DNA from: Isohypsibius dastychi
Taxonomy: Eukaryota > Tardigrada > Eutardigrada > Parachela > Isohypsibiidae
DNA length: 11,320 nt
Direction: 5' to 3'
Assembly (NCBI GenBank): GCA_034696485.1
Contig: JAQIWT010001328.1
Span: 1 to 11,320, forward strand
The position numbers and the translations under genes are program-made. Positions 1 through 8,545 of this stretch are shown piece by piece (position 1 is the first letter of the stretch; every line of letters begins with the position of its first letter). Under the pieces are notes generated by a model that saw only the letters and a program-made list of their open reading frames with translations, made no database searches and was not told the DNA's origin.

Positions 1-216
1 GGCAGAAGATTCGTATTGGCCCTAAATGAGTTCAAAAAACTTCAGGTGGTCTGCGTGGGCTCATTTGTTTTGTTCCAGCCACGTTTGTTCTACCTTGGAC
101 AGACTTGCGCTGCCTTTTAGTATTAAGAATACACTAACAGATAAACTGATACTGAATCAAAGCTCGTCGATCGTTGGTTTGCGCTCCACTTTTTGTTGTC
201 CAAGATAGACCAGTCA
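1..216. other. 3' flank of gene A
   Basis: This stretch lies downstream of the proposed TGA of the minus-strand gene A. No canonical AATAAA signal is visible on the minus strand. A 60-codon plus-strand frame (26-208) starts with ATG but has no signal peptide, recognisable motif or paralogue here, and I do not call it a gene. The segment probably holds the 3' untranslated region of gene A. Confidence 0.4.
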
Positions 217-1184
217 TCAGGCAGACCGCTGTATCTTTGCAGACCCCTTTTTGCTTGATGGAAATTCCGTTGAAGATAACGTCGGTGCTGTCGTGTTGCG
301 AGGTTTAGGTTTTGCGGTTTTCCTGCGTTTTTTACCCTAATGACGATTTGAGGTGGGTCTGGAAATTACGTTCTGGGAAGTTTGTAAAACCTTACCTGCA
401 CCGAAATGGATAAAGTGGTAGATGTCCTCGATTTCGTTGTTTGTTGGGTCACAATGGGTCGACTCATTTGAGATGGAGAATTATTCTGCGCACGGTCCGT
501 TACATTGCCTTTGATATCACCTAAAAACGATTTACGTCTATGACTAAGGCTAACACAAGATCATAACTTTTACCTTTGAGAACATTTCCAGTGTAATAAC
601 CATACCAAGGTGCAGCGCCGGCACAAAGCGTCACCCCCTCTCCACGACCGCAGTCGGCCACTCCTGAGCAAGTGTAGTGCTTCTTTATGTAAAACGTGCA
701 AGTGGCCAAGACTTGGTCCACCCAAGTGGGATCGATGAACTCTTCCATGAATCCTGAAATCCAGTTAGAGAAGAAACGGCCGTTATAGGCTGATTCAGTC
801 GAATCAATGTACCGTTGAATTTGTTCCAGGGAATCTTTTCTCGATGTTGAACAGTGCAGTTCTGCCCAGCATATCTCATCAGAGGGTCTTCTGGGAATTC
901 CATGGCGAAACCTTCTCCGTCTGAGCAGTTGGACTGGCACGTGTATTTCATGTTGGTTCGGAATGTGCAGAAAAACGCAACTGTGTAATCAGCTAAAGGT
1001 GCTTCCTGCTCTGAAAGTTAAAACAATGTTAACGGCTAAACGACTAACCTCCTAGAAAATACATGCTTGCTATTGTTGAGGTTGGCTTTTTGGTTGGAGA
1101 CCGTTCCGTTTGTTGTCCATGAATGAGCCGGGGTTCAGCTACAAGCACCAGCAGAGCCAAATACAGCACATTTAAGGGAGCCAT
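217..1184 (-). CDS. Gene A: secreted eight-cysteine protein with basic Ser/Thr-rich tail, possible diverged CAP-like domain
   Basis: I assemble five exons on the minus strand: 1184-1049, 1010-813, 753-574, 520-396 and 336-217. The introns are 38, 59, 53 and 59 nt, all GT-AG, and the 759-nt CDS stays in frame (252 residues, TGA). The start is chosen because it opens a clear signal peptide (MAPLNVLYLALLVLVAEPRL, cleavage likely near residue 23), followed by a Thr/Lys-rich linker. The core has eight cysteines, at about residues 60, 70, 74, 97, 130, 140, 146 and 155. The tail from about residue 180 is rich in Thr, Ser, Lys and Arg. The stretch C140-x5-C146-x8-C155 followed by TGN, and the earlier YAGQNC-x3-H, resemble the ends of a CAP/SCP (venom-allergen-like) domain, but the CAP histidines are not evident, so this is only a suggestion. 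The donor of intron 2 (GTACAT) is weak. An alternative last acceptor at 359 gives a tail of only eight residues. The gene is divergent from gene B. Confidence 0.72.
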
Positions 1185-2018
1185 TTGAGGAAATGAGGGG
1201 TTTCAGTTCGATTCTGTTTACAAAACCATGTGTTGACGCTTGGATTGCAAGATATGCAGAAAACGCCCGAAGCTAAATTTGGATGAAATATTTTGAAACT
1301 AGTTTGACTAGGTGAACCGAGTTGACTTAAACCGGATGTGACGTAAGACGTTTATTGCAAAACGTAGACTGAATAAAGGTAATTCAACCGGTTGCGATGT
1401 ACAGATGTACTTAGAACTACATTGCTTTTGCTTTGATTCTGATCGCCCCTGAGAATGAGTGAAGTTGACCAAATCCATCAAAATACAATGTATCTACAGT
1501 ATGTGTCTGCTAGAGCTGCACGTTGATTAGGCTTGGCACGACGAGTGCTCTCGCTGCAACTTCATATGTGACATAAGAGGTGCGGGACTTTGAAAAACCC
1601 AGACAGTCATACCTTTTCCTATTCTCCAGCGGGAACGGTGGTAAATAACTAATTCATAATTCACAGTTTGGCGGACGAATTTTCATGATTTATATCCACA
1701 AACATTTGAATCAGCTTTTACTCTTACAACCCATTTTTTGTCGAGGCCTAATAAACATCAGAACCATCAAACGTGTCGCTGTTCTCCAAACAGGACTAGA
1801 GAAAACTTTTGCATCAGCCGGCCACGTAGACTGGTTTCGATTCTACAATATACGACGGCAGAATTCAGCCGTGCAAATTGTCCCATGTTCGCCCTTTGGC
1901 GGTTTTGCAATAAGATGGATATTGCATCAGCCAGGATAGTAGCATACTGTAAGTGTTCTGTGTAAATTCCAAGACGAACTTCTTTTGCCTGTGGTTTTCG
2001 ATTTTCCATTCTTGCACG
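1185..2018. promoter_or_regulatory. Divergent intergenic region between genes A and B
   Basis: These 834 bp separate the start codons of gene A (minus) and gene B (plus), so both promoters and 5' UTRs should lie here. The half nearer gene A shows nothing I recognise. From about 1669 onward the sequence aligns with the DNA upstream of gene D, and one part (1857-1941) is nearly identical. The nonamer GCATCAGCC occurs at 1811 and again at 1924. Open frames over this area on both strands (such as 1685-1939 plus and 1767-2060 minus) are not preserved intact in the second copy, so I treat them as chance. Confidence 0.5.
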
Positions 2019-4106
2019 ATGGTTTATGCGGTTCTTCTTCTTTTCCTTGCATTCAGCCATGCAGTTAAGGTTTCAGCTGACAACAGCCTTACATCAACAC
2101 AGGTTACTGCGATCCAGTATTCGAGCCTGAACCAAACGACTCCGACCGAAGGTAAGCTTACAACCTCGTTCATCATTGCAGAAAAGGGTTGGCTCACAAC
2201 CGCTTATTTGATGAAGATGTTAAATCTGTTTGAACTTTCTGATTTCACTGAAAAGCAGAGGCAAATCAAAAGTTAGAAACGAAAGAAAAAAGCAACTAAT
2301 CCAGTTAACGTAAGTACTACCGTCACAAAACAGTGCAGGAACTAGTAATCACGGAATAAAAATGCAGATACGAAATGAACTTTTGACGTTGTTTGCAGGC
2401 ATGGAAAATTTCACATCAGCAACTTCGCACAAACCTCTAACAACGGATTCGCGTAATAGTTCAACAGCCGTTGAACCCGTTTGCGGTGGAATAATCAATG
2501 TTGAAATACACCACCCCATCACCATTTCTTCACCAAACTACCCCGGTTATGCTCCCCGAGACATGACCTGCAACTACACCATCCAGAGACCACCCAACAC
2601 ACTTCTTAAGGTAGCTTGTTCATGTGTCCGAAAGAATAACCAGCGGAATGACATTTCAGCTCGATTTCCCTTTTTTGGATATACCTGAGAGATCCCCCAG
2701 CTGCATCTTCGTCTACTTTCTTGAAACAACCGAGATGAAAACAAAAGCAAAATTGGGTTTCAGATTTGTCTGCGCTGGCTCAACAACGAAACCACTCTTT
2801 TCTTCATATAACTTGGTAAGCAAATATCGGACCATCTTTGAATTTGTGGATCAAATAAACAGATCTTACAGCGCATAGAGTTTCCAAAGAGAGAATCTGA
2901 CTCTAGATTCATTCTGAAAGTTGAAGCGATGCGATATTTTGAACGGCGTAAGTTCAGACCACGATGAGAATCGAAGAACTTCTGCGAACTGACATTCGCC
3001 GCCTTTGCTCCATTGTAGTATGTGGGGAATCGTTGGTTCTTGGTCCTGACCAGAGCTTTACTTTGACATCATTTTCACATCCTGCACCATATTTCTCCGA
3101 ACTATCGTGTTCACTGATCATTAATTATGATCATTATTATGGGTCAACCGACCAAAAAAGAATAAAGGTTGGTCTTTTCAGCGTGGGCAATCATTCAATG
3201 CTACCTCAATCGTTTTAGGTGTCAACAAACGAGTTTGAAATGGGGAACTGTGGTGTAGAAAATGATGGGTGCTCATGTGGATACCTCGAGCTATTGGAAA
3301 TCAGCTCATTAACTGGCAGCGCAAATGGAACTAGATTTTGTGGGACCACCGGACCTGCCGATTTTCATTCTAGAAGAAACCTAATGGTGAAATAATGTCG
3401 ACCGGGATTTCTTGGGTTGTCCCAGTCGACCTATCGATTTATGCGCTCGATGATCTTTTTAGGTGATTAAACTGGTGATGAGAAGCTGGTCATTGACCAA
3501 GTTCAGCCTGAATCTGACAACTTATCAGCTGTCGCAGCCACCGCCGCCTCCGGAGCCCTGGCTGTTGATGACGGACAGTAAGTAAAAATTTTCAACTTAA
3601 AAGAACAAATCAGGCACTATTTTGCAGTTTGCGCCGAACCAACTAATCGATCGATTAACGAATTCGAAACGATGATCGTACATTCACCCAACTACCCTTC
3701 GGATTATCCACCAGGAACTTTCTGTACCTGCTATATCACGGCCCCTCGAGGAAAACGTCTCCTGGTTAGATCAACTTTAGATTTCGGAATGCAAAAATGC
3801 ACTGTTCAGGGGATTTTCAGATTAAGCTGCATACCTTTGAAGTGGAGGATTACACTGACACTTGCAGAGATAGTCTTGAACTTCGAGAGTTAGGAAGACT
3901 GGAAACTCTGTGCAAAGAGCATAATTATCCAGAGAATTTCACAAGAGTCACGACAAGAAATTCATTGGTCAGTCGTCTCCCGAACATCTTCCATGAGCAT
4001 GCGATTCAAGTTCCCTGGTTTAGGCCCTCGTATTCAAATCTGACTGGATTCAGGAAAACTCAGGTTTCAAGTTACAAATCAACGGTGAGTTTAGATCACT
4101 GAACAT
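1669..4106 (+). repeat. Segmental duplication, copy 1 (contains gene B)
   Basis: This block aligns from start to end with 8363-10787, in the same orientation. Similarity starts at a shared TGGCGGACG and fades just past a shared GAACAT after the last CUB exon. All ten exons and nine introns correspond one to one, and two introns have the same length (50 and 56 nt). Gene C lies between the two copies. Confidence 0.85.
1857..1941 (+). promoter_or_regulatory. Strongly conserved 85-bp upstream block, copy 1
   Basis: This block lies 77 bp before the ATG of gene B and matches 8546-8630 upstream of gene D at 82 of 85 positions without gaps (my count by eye). It contains CCCTTTGGCGGTTTTGCAAT and ends in a GCATCAGCC-containing segment. 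It may be promoter, 5' UTR or part of a dispersed repeat; nothing in the sequence decides which. Confidence 0.55.
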
Positions 4107-4146
4107 CAGTGCGGATCAAACTCTCGAGAACTCGATTCCGATCTAA
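2019..4146 (+). CDS. Gene B: secreted protein with three CUB domains
   Basis: Ten exons: 2019-2151, 2399-2610, 2660-2815, 2863-2947, 3019-3167, 3219-3386, 3463-3577, 3628-3764, 3821-3967 and 4024-4146. The spliced frame has 474 residues and ends in TAA. The start at 2019 is preferred over the in-frame ATG at 1953 because it opens the signal peptide (MVYAVLLLFLAFSHAVKVSA) and the same position is kept in gene D. Residues 21-72 are a Ser/Thr- and Asn-rich linker with NxS/T sites. CUB1 runs about 73-191, CUB2 about 197-322 and CUB3 about 341-455. Each begins with a Cys, CUB1 and CUB3 carry the SPNYP turn, and each ends in a hydrophobic strand like GFKLQI. CUB3 keeps the acidic positions typical of calcium-binding CUBs (FEVE, CRDSLEL, KSD). 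CUB2 has extra cysteines (NCGVENDGCSCGYLEL). CUB domains mediate extracellular protein or glycan contacts; the partner is unknown. No protease, EGF or membrane segment is present. The GGTGAGT at 4084 could be an alternative donor extending the gene. Confidence 0.88.
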
Positions 4147-4560
4147 TAGTACGTTGCACAGATTGGTTATTTTGAAGGTAAAGTCAGTTATTGGAAATCT
4201 GGTTATTTACGCCCACACGACCGGATTAGAGTGCAAGATAAACGGTCCAAATAACCGAGAAACCCTGCTTCGAAGCAGGTTTTCTTCGTTATTCACGCTG
4301 GTTATCTCTCGCTCGCGTTAAGTGTGAACACGTGATTTTGTCTTGACATCTCAGCCTCAACTTTTTATTTCTGAAACCAACTCGGTTCTTGAAATTAGCC
4401 CTAAAACCGGATTTAAAGTCCTGACTCGCAGCTCAAAGCTCGACTGTGACCTACACTGTTGAAAATTCAGCTGAAATGCCCATGTTTTTCAGTTGTGAAT
4501 GGGACTTTGAAAAATGTTTTGAAACTTGCCAAGGATGAAAAAGACCCAAGATTTACAAGT
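4147..4560. other. Spacer between genes B and C
   Basis: These 414 bp hold no convincing coding exon. Visible items are a 28-bp near-perfect inverted repeat (4258-4285) and an E-box-like CACGTG at 4329-4334. No AATAAA is seen after the gene B stop. The spacer is short, so co-transcription of B and C is possible, but the sequence alone does not show it. It should contain the 3' end of B and, if C is transcribed separately, the promoter of C. Confidence 0.45.
4258..4285. repeat. 28-bp inverted repeat with 16-bp perfect core
   Basis: The core CCTGCTTCGAAGCAGG (4264-4279) is a perfect palindrome. One mismatched pair (4263/4280) separates it from five further paired bases on each side. It is the most symmetrical element noticed in the window and lies between two genes. 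Confidence 0.8.
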
Positions 4561-6262
4561 ATGCTCAGGCCATTTTTAATTTTTGTGATCCTTATCAGCA
4601 CTGCTTCTATCGTTCTTCCAGTTATGACCGCCGATCCGATCCCAGTTTGTGGAGGTCGGCAACAAATCGGTCTTGGTTCACGATTAACCATCCTTTCTCC
4701 AAGAGTGCCTGGTAATGGGACTTCCTACGAAACTTGTCGTTGGTCTGTTGCCGCATCCGATAACTCCATGCTTTTGGTCAGTCAAATGCCGTCCAAATGC
4801 TGATGTTATAAGAAATGTTTGTATTCCAGGTGAAAACAGTTGAATTCGATTTGCCAGTTCAAGGAGGTAACTGTAGTCAGCTCATACCTAGGCTCACTCT
4901 GGAGGGGCCCACAGTCACACTCGGGAATTTTTGTGGCCGCACGGGTCCGGTCAATATTTCAACTCACGAGTCACTGGTACGTCTTATCGAAGAAATCTGT
5001 AAAGCAAGTAATTTTATGTACAAGTGTGGAACCCGCTCATAAACCTTCTCATAAATATGGCACATTTTCGGAGCTGAAATCGTTTTATAGGTGATATTGC
5101 TCTCTGGTTACATCTCCAATCTTTACAAAGGCTTCATCTTGGAGATTGAAGCAGTGCCTTTGAGAGATATCCATGGTTTGTGTATTTCCAAGCCTACTGT
5201 TCAGTTCAAGATCATGAAATTTCGTTACAGTTTGCAACGGAATTTTAGTTCTGCCTGATAATAAACTACTCGAACTCGGCCCTTTCTTCCTCTACCCGAA
5301 ATGTGACATGACAGTGCACTTCAATCCAGGGAGCTTCCTAGTGGTTAGCAGTTTACATTGAACTACTGTTATCCCAGTCTCTAGGTACTTCTTTACGATT
5401 CTTTTCAGACTTTGTTTAGCCCAAACATCAACCGTAACCAAAGCAACAGCAACATGAGCATCGAGGAGTTCGTCGATGTACGAACAACGGTTACCGGTGT
5501 GACACTGCGTTCATTCTTAAGACACGGTGTTGTTCCACTCGTCAACAATGTCTCACCGATGGTATGTAGTACATCTGACTTTGCAAAAAAATAAATTATA
5601 TGGCATTTGCAGAAAATTCGTTTTGAATCAAATGGCCAACATGACGGATTGGGAGCTACAAGCATCCAAATGATTTCTCTGCAGCTCGCTGGTAGGTGGT
5701 CAGCCCACACCGATATTCAGATATCTTCATTGCTACCGAAACAGGTTCTTGTGGAAGTTCATACGTCACGCTCGAAAGAGCTTCAGTCATATCATCTCCG
5801 GAATATCCTCAAAACTATTCAAGGGATTTTCTATGTGACTGGCTCGTTTATTCTCGACCGGATCAAAGATTAAAGGTATTCCGTGGGCGGTTTGACGTGT
5901 GATCTTCTTCAGGATTGATCTGTCTCCAGATTAGCAGTCAGCACTTTGACGTGGAAAAGTCATGGGAATGCTCATCGGACTATCTCAAAATCTCCGACGT
6001 GCTGGCGACATCGAAAAGTCCAATACCTTCAATATTCTGTGGTGACGAAGGGCCACTTGAATTCATCACTTCATCTTGGCTCACACGGGTAAACACGTTT
6101 GTTTCTGTCGAGTATAAAACTTTCTCAGCGTGACCACATGCAATCTTGTAGCTTACTTTCAAAACTGATCGCAGCGTTCAGTATTCCGGATTCCTAATAA
6201 CAATAGGAGTCGTTAACATCCCCGAAGGAAGAGATTCCATAGAGGATGATTTTTTGGATTGA
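4561..6262 (+). CDS. Gene C: secreted protein with three CUB or CUB-like domains
   Basis: Nine exons: 4561-4776, 4830-4976, 5091-5175, 5231-5343, 5409-5561, 5613-5691, 5745-5875, 5930-6088 and 6152-6262. They join in frame to 397 residues and a TGA. The start is chosen for its signal peptide (MLRPFLIFVILISTASIVLP, cleavage probably near residue 24), which leads almost directly into CUB1 (about 30-145, four cysteines). The central domain (about 151-262) keeps the first cysteine pair (VCNG, YPKCD) but lacks the second, so it is a degenerate CUB. CUB3 (about 267-383) is canonical: CGSS, SSPEYP, CDW, ECSSDYLKI, FCGDEGP and a final FKTD...SGFLITI. Its FDVE, SSDYL and KTD acidic positions fit calcium-binding CUBs. 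Intron phases repeat the B/D plan, except that the signal peptide and first third of CUB1 share one exon. Acceptor 5720 instead of 5744 would keep the frame but leave a 29-nt intron. Gene C is an older, more diverged paralogue of B and D. Confidence 0.87.
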
Positions 6263-6785
6263 CAACTATGACAACAGTCATTTTTTAAATTTTCCGCTTT
6301 ATTGAATTTTTCAAGTCGATCTACGGTGGACTGAATGGCCCGTTCTGAGATGTAGAACCGAAAGTTTAGATTAAGACGGCACTGTGCGATAAAATGCGAA
6401 CACTTGGCCATGGGGTAACGATTTCGGTGACCGCTGTCGAACTGAAGTTACATCAGGCCACATTAAGGTATTCACTTTATGGATAGTTTTGGTGTAGAGG
6501 GTCGACGGACTAATCTTGTTGAAATCCAGAATTTGCTTTCTAAATTGAGCTCTTCTCTTTTTCCCCGTCACTCCGGAATCTGGAAAGGTTTAAGTATAGC
6601 AGTGCGTTCTTGGAACTAATTCGCGAAAACGCTGGACGGGTTCCCATGTCAAATGTGCGGTTAAGCAATGATTGGTTGGTCGAGAGGTTTGAGTAGTTGC
6701 GGTAGTGGTCACAATCAGAAGCAGCACAGAGTGTACCAGGCTTTGTGAACTTGTGGCTCCACATAGTTTGTACCAGATACCACAT
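6178..6785 (-). CDS. Tentative gene E: three-exon frame of unknown function, convergent with gene C
   Basis: Three minus-strand segments join in frame: 6785-6617, 6579-6476 and 6441-6178, giving 178 codons and a TGA. The implied introns are 37 and 34 nt, at the short end for this window. The acceptors are good (CTTTCCAG, ACTTCAG), the first donor (GTTCCA) is poor, and GTCCAG 21 nt upstream of it would work equally well. The predicted product has no signal peptide at this ATG. Its middle is basic (GKKRRAQFRKQ) and its C-terminal half is cysteine-containing with a polar helix-like stretch. I recognise no family. The last 85 bp are antisense to the well-supported final exon of gene C, so either the 3' ends overlap or this model is wrong at its end. 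Continuity of three frames is the only support. Confidence 0.3.
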
Positions 6786-6861
6786 ATCTGAACAATGCTC
6801 AAACTGATGGTAATAAGTGTGCGCTGTGTGGCAATCAACAGGATCACCGCTCACCACTGTA

Positions 6862-7045
6862 ACTCACCGTGCACCAGTTAACAATGATTCACCACGGTTC
6901 ACAATGGTTCACCATATATTTGAGGGGCCAGCTTTAACAAAAGTAAATCACCGTTCACCAGTTAACAGTGGTTCACCACAGTTCACAATGGTTTACCACA
7001 TATTTGAGGGGCCACAGTTCACCAAAGTTAATCACCGATCACCAG
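6862..7045. repeat. 84-bp-period minisatellite, just over two units
   Basis: The landmark ACTCACCG/AATCACCG occurs at 6862, 6946 and 7030, and CACCAG at 6872, 6956 and 7040, always 84 bp apart. The two full units differ at scattered positions. Inside each unit a shorter, degenerate GTTCACCA-like motif recurs, and related motifs extend upstream to about 6841. Because 84 is a multiple of three, one plus-strand frame stays open through the array as a 28-residue repeat (MVHHIFEGP in one unit, MVYHIFEGP in the next). That frame has no upstream ATG or paralogue, so I annotate a repeat and not a gene. Confidence 0.85.
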
Positions 7046-7290
7046 ATATTATTAGGGGAAGCAGTATCCGTACAGCACAACGGCTATTCCTGAATCGCAT
7101 AGGAAACAGACGAAAAACAGCTCATCTTTATTCAACGAAGTACAAATGCTTAGGAGAAAACAAGTACAGTTGAAAATACACCCTTGAAAAGCCAAGGCTT
7201 TCGTACAAGATTGCCTCTTGGCAGTCTTCTGGTCCCACTCACCCATGGTTCATTTAGTAAATTCTGGACACCAGTATGGGCTTCAGTATG

Positions 7291-7388
7291 GGCACCAGTA
7301 CAATGTAATTAAAGATGATAAATAAGTTAGAAATGATTGGGCACTATTGAAAACCCTAACTGGACACCGGTACAATGTAATTATAAAG
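7291..7388. repeat. Pair of direct repeats spaced about 71 bp
   Basis: A segment with GCACCAGTACAATGTAATTA (from about 7292) recurs as ACACCGGTACAATGTAATTA (from about 7363), with some similarity on both sides. Shorter pieces (GGACACCAGTATGGG, then TTCAGTATGGG) occur just upstream. This is low-copy repetitive DNA adjoining the minisatellite. Confidence 0.7.
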
Positions 7389-7409
7389 AATAAAACAAAA
7401 ACTGAAAGC

Positions 7410-7467
7410 GAGTTCGTGAGTTACAGTTCCCCTGATAGAGTGAGCTATCAGAATAGTTCACGGACTC
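7410..7467. repeat. Imperfect hairpin with perfect inner stem
   Basis: CTGATAG (7432-7438) and CTATCAG (7445-7451) form a seven-base stem around a six-base loop. Outside it, GAGTTCGTGAGTT (7410-7422) pairs imperfectly with AGTTCACGGACTC (7455-7467). Together they fold into one long bulged hairpin. It could be a decayed foldback element or chance; no target-site duplication was identified. Confidence 0.55.
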
Positions 7468-7481
7468 CCTGAATAACAATT

Positions 7482-7499
7482 TCCGCTGGATAAAGCGGA
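7482..7499. repeat. Small perfect hairpin
   Basis: TCCGCT (7482-7487) and AGCGGA (7494-7499) form a six-base stem around a six-base loop, 14 bp after the previous hairpin. Function unknown. Confidence 0.5.
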
Positions 7500-8362
7500 G
7501 CAAAAGCGGTCGCACTTTTCGCTTCACAAATAAAAATGAAGTGTAATTTTACCTCTATGGAACCTTCTATGGAACCTAAACTTTCAGTCAATGAACCTGA
7601 TATTCAATGGACTGCTCAATGCTTCGACGAATCAGTCAAACCTGATTTAGCCCGCCGGAACACACTCAGTTTGGCCAAAGGTCATAGCAACCTGAAAATA
7701 ATAGTTGTAGGTCAAACGATCGGGCATGACATCTGAATGGACTGGACGAGACAAAATATTGGAATGTCAATCTTGAAATTCTTTTTTGACCAAAAACCAA
7801 AGGTCACCAGCAAAAAATGTTCGATTTTTCGCAAAATAACATTTTTGAATGACTCACGCAATCCAAGTGTTATGATTTGCAATCGATAGACCTGAAATCG
7901 GATTAAGGTTGGTAAGTTTTTGGGACGATTTTGTGAGAAATTAGAATTTTCAGATCGACTTAACTAAGTTACATTTTAGAGATCAAACAAAATTCTGTAA
8001 ACTTGGGGACAAAGTTAAAGCTTGAAATCCATTAGTGGCCAAAAATATTTTGGAGTTGACCTTTCCACCGTGATGAGAATTGGTTTTTTCTTAAAGCATT
8101 GAATATTTTCAGTGAATTCTCAGTGTACAGCCCCGGGACGTCGTGAATGGCACGAGCGGGTTGCGTAGGCATTTGTTTGGGTCCGATGCAATGTTTTCAA
8201 GGCAAAAGCGATTGCTGAAACTGACAAATATCTAAATAATACCAGTGATAATTGAAGCCTCAAGAACCCGATGAAAAACCGAGTAAATTTTTCCCGTGGT
8301 GTCAAAGTTGAATTTCCAGCTCTCATCTCGTCTGCATTTTGAGAGTAATTTCTGGTGATGTG
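7500..8362. other. Intergenic stretch without a convincing gene
   Basis: I find no signal-peptide exon, CUB exon or RNA gene here. A 66-codon plus frame (7536-7736) starts with ATG and includes a short tandem TCTATGGAACC pair. A 68-codon minus frame (8326-8120) has a hydrophobic centre. Neither has a paralogue in the window or shows a splicing pattern, and both are within chance length. The segment ends where similarity to the gene B upstream region starts. Confidence 0.45.
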
Positions 8363-8545
8363 TGGCGGACGGGGTTTTGATGTTGTATATGGACAGACAT
8401 TTAAGTCAGCTTTTGCAACTCGTTTTTCGTCCAGGGCTTATAAACAGCATGACAATCAGACGTGTCACTGTTCTCCAAACATGACTGGAGAAATCTTTTG
8501 CATCAGCCGGCCACGTAGGCACATTTTAGTTCTAGAATAAAGGAA

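Noticed and set aside
26-208. 60-codon plus-strand frame at the window start
   Set aside because: It is antisense to the 3' flank of gene A, with no signal peptide, motif or paralogue.
685-951. A frameshift between the two overlapping minus-strand frames of gene A
   Set aside because: A 59-nt GT-AG intron (812-754) with a good ATTTCAG acceptor links the frames, so a mutation is not needed.
1685-2060. Overlapping open frames of 75-97 codons on both strands upstream of gene B
   Set aside because: The second copy upstream of gene D (8400-8690) breaks the plus frames with stops, and the three differences in the conserved block alter amino acids. Chance frames in a conserved non-coding region explain them.
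2019-6262. Genes B and C as a single six-CUB gene
   Set aside because: Gene B ends in an in-frame stop after CUB3, and gene C opens with its own ATG and signal peptide. A spliced fusion through the GGTGAGT at 4084 is possible in principle but nothing requires it.
6590-6847. Minus-strand frame with a signal-like LLLIVTTTATTQT stretch
   Set aside because: It has no ATG in frame, and it cannot be joined to the downstream exons without meeting a stop; the alternative frame used for gene E joins cleanly.
7536-7736. 66-codon plus-strand frame starting with ATG
   Set aside because: No signal peptide or motif; its start lies in a short tandem repeat and no paralogue is present.
8120-8326. 68-codon minus-strand frame with a hydrophobic stretch
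   Set aside because: Short, isolated, no splicing context and no recognisable family; expected by chance.
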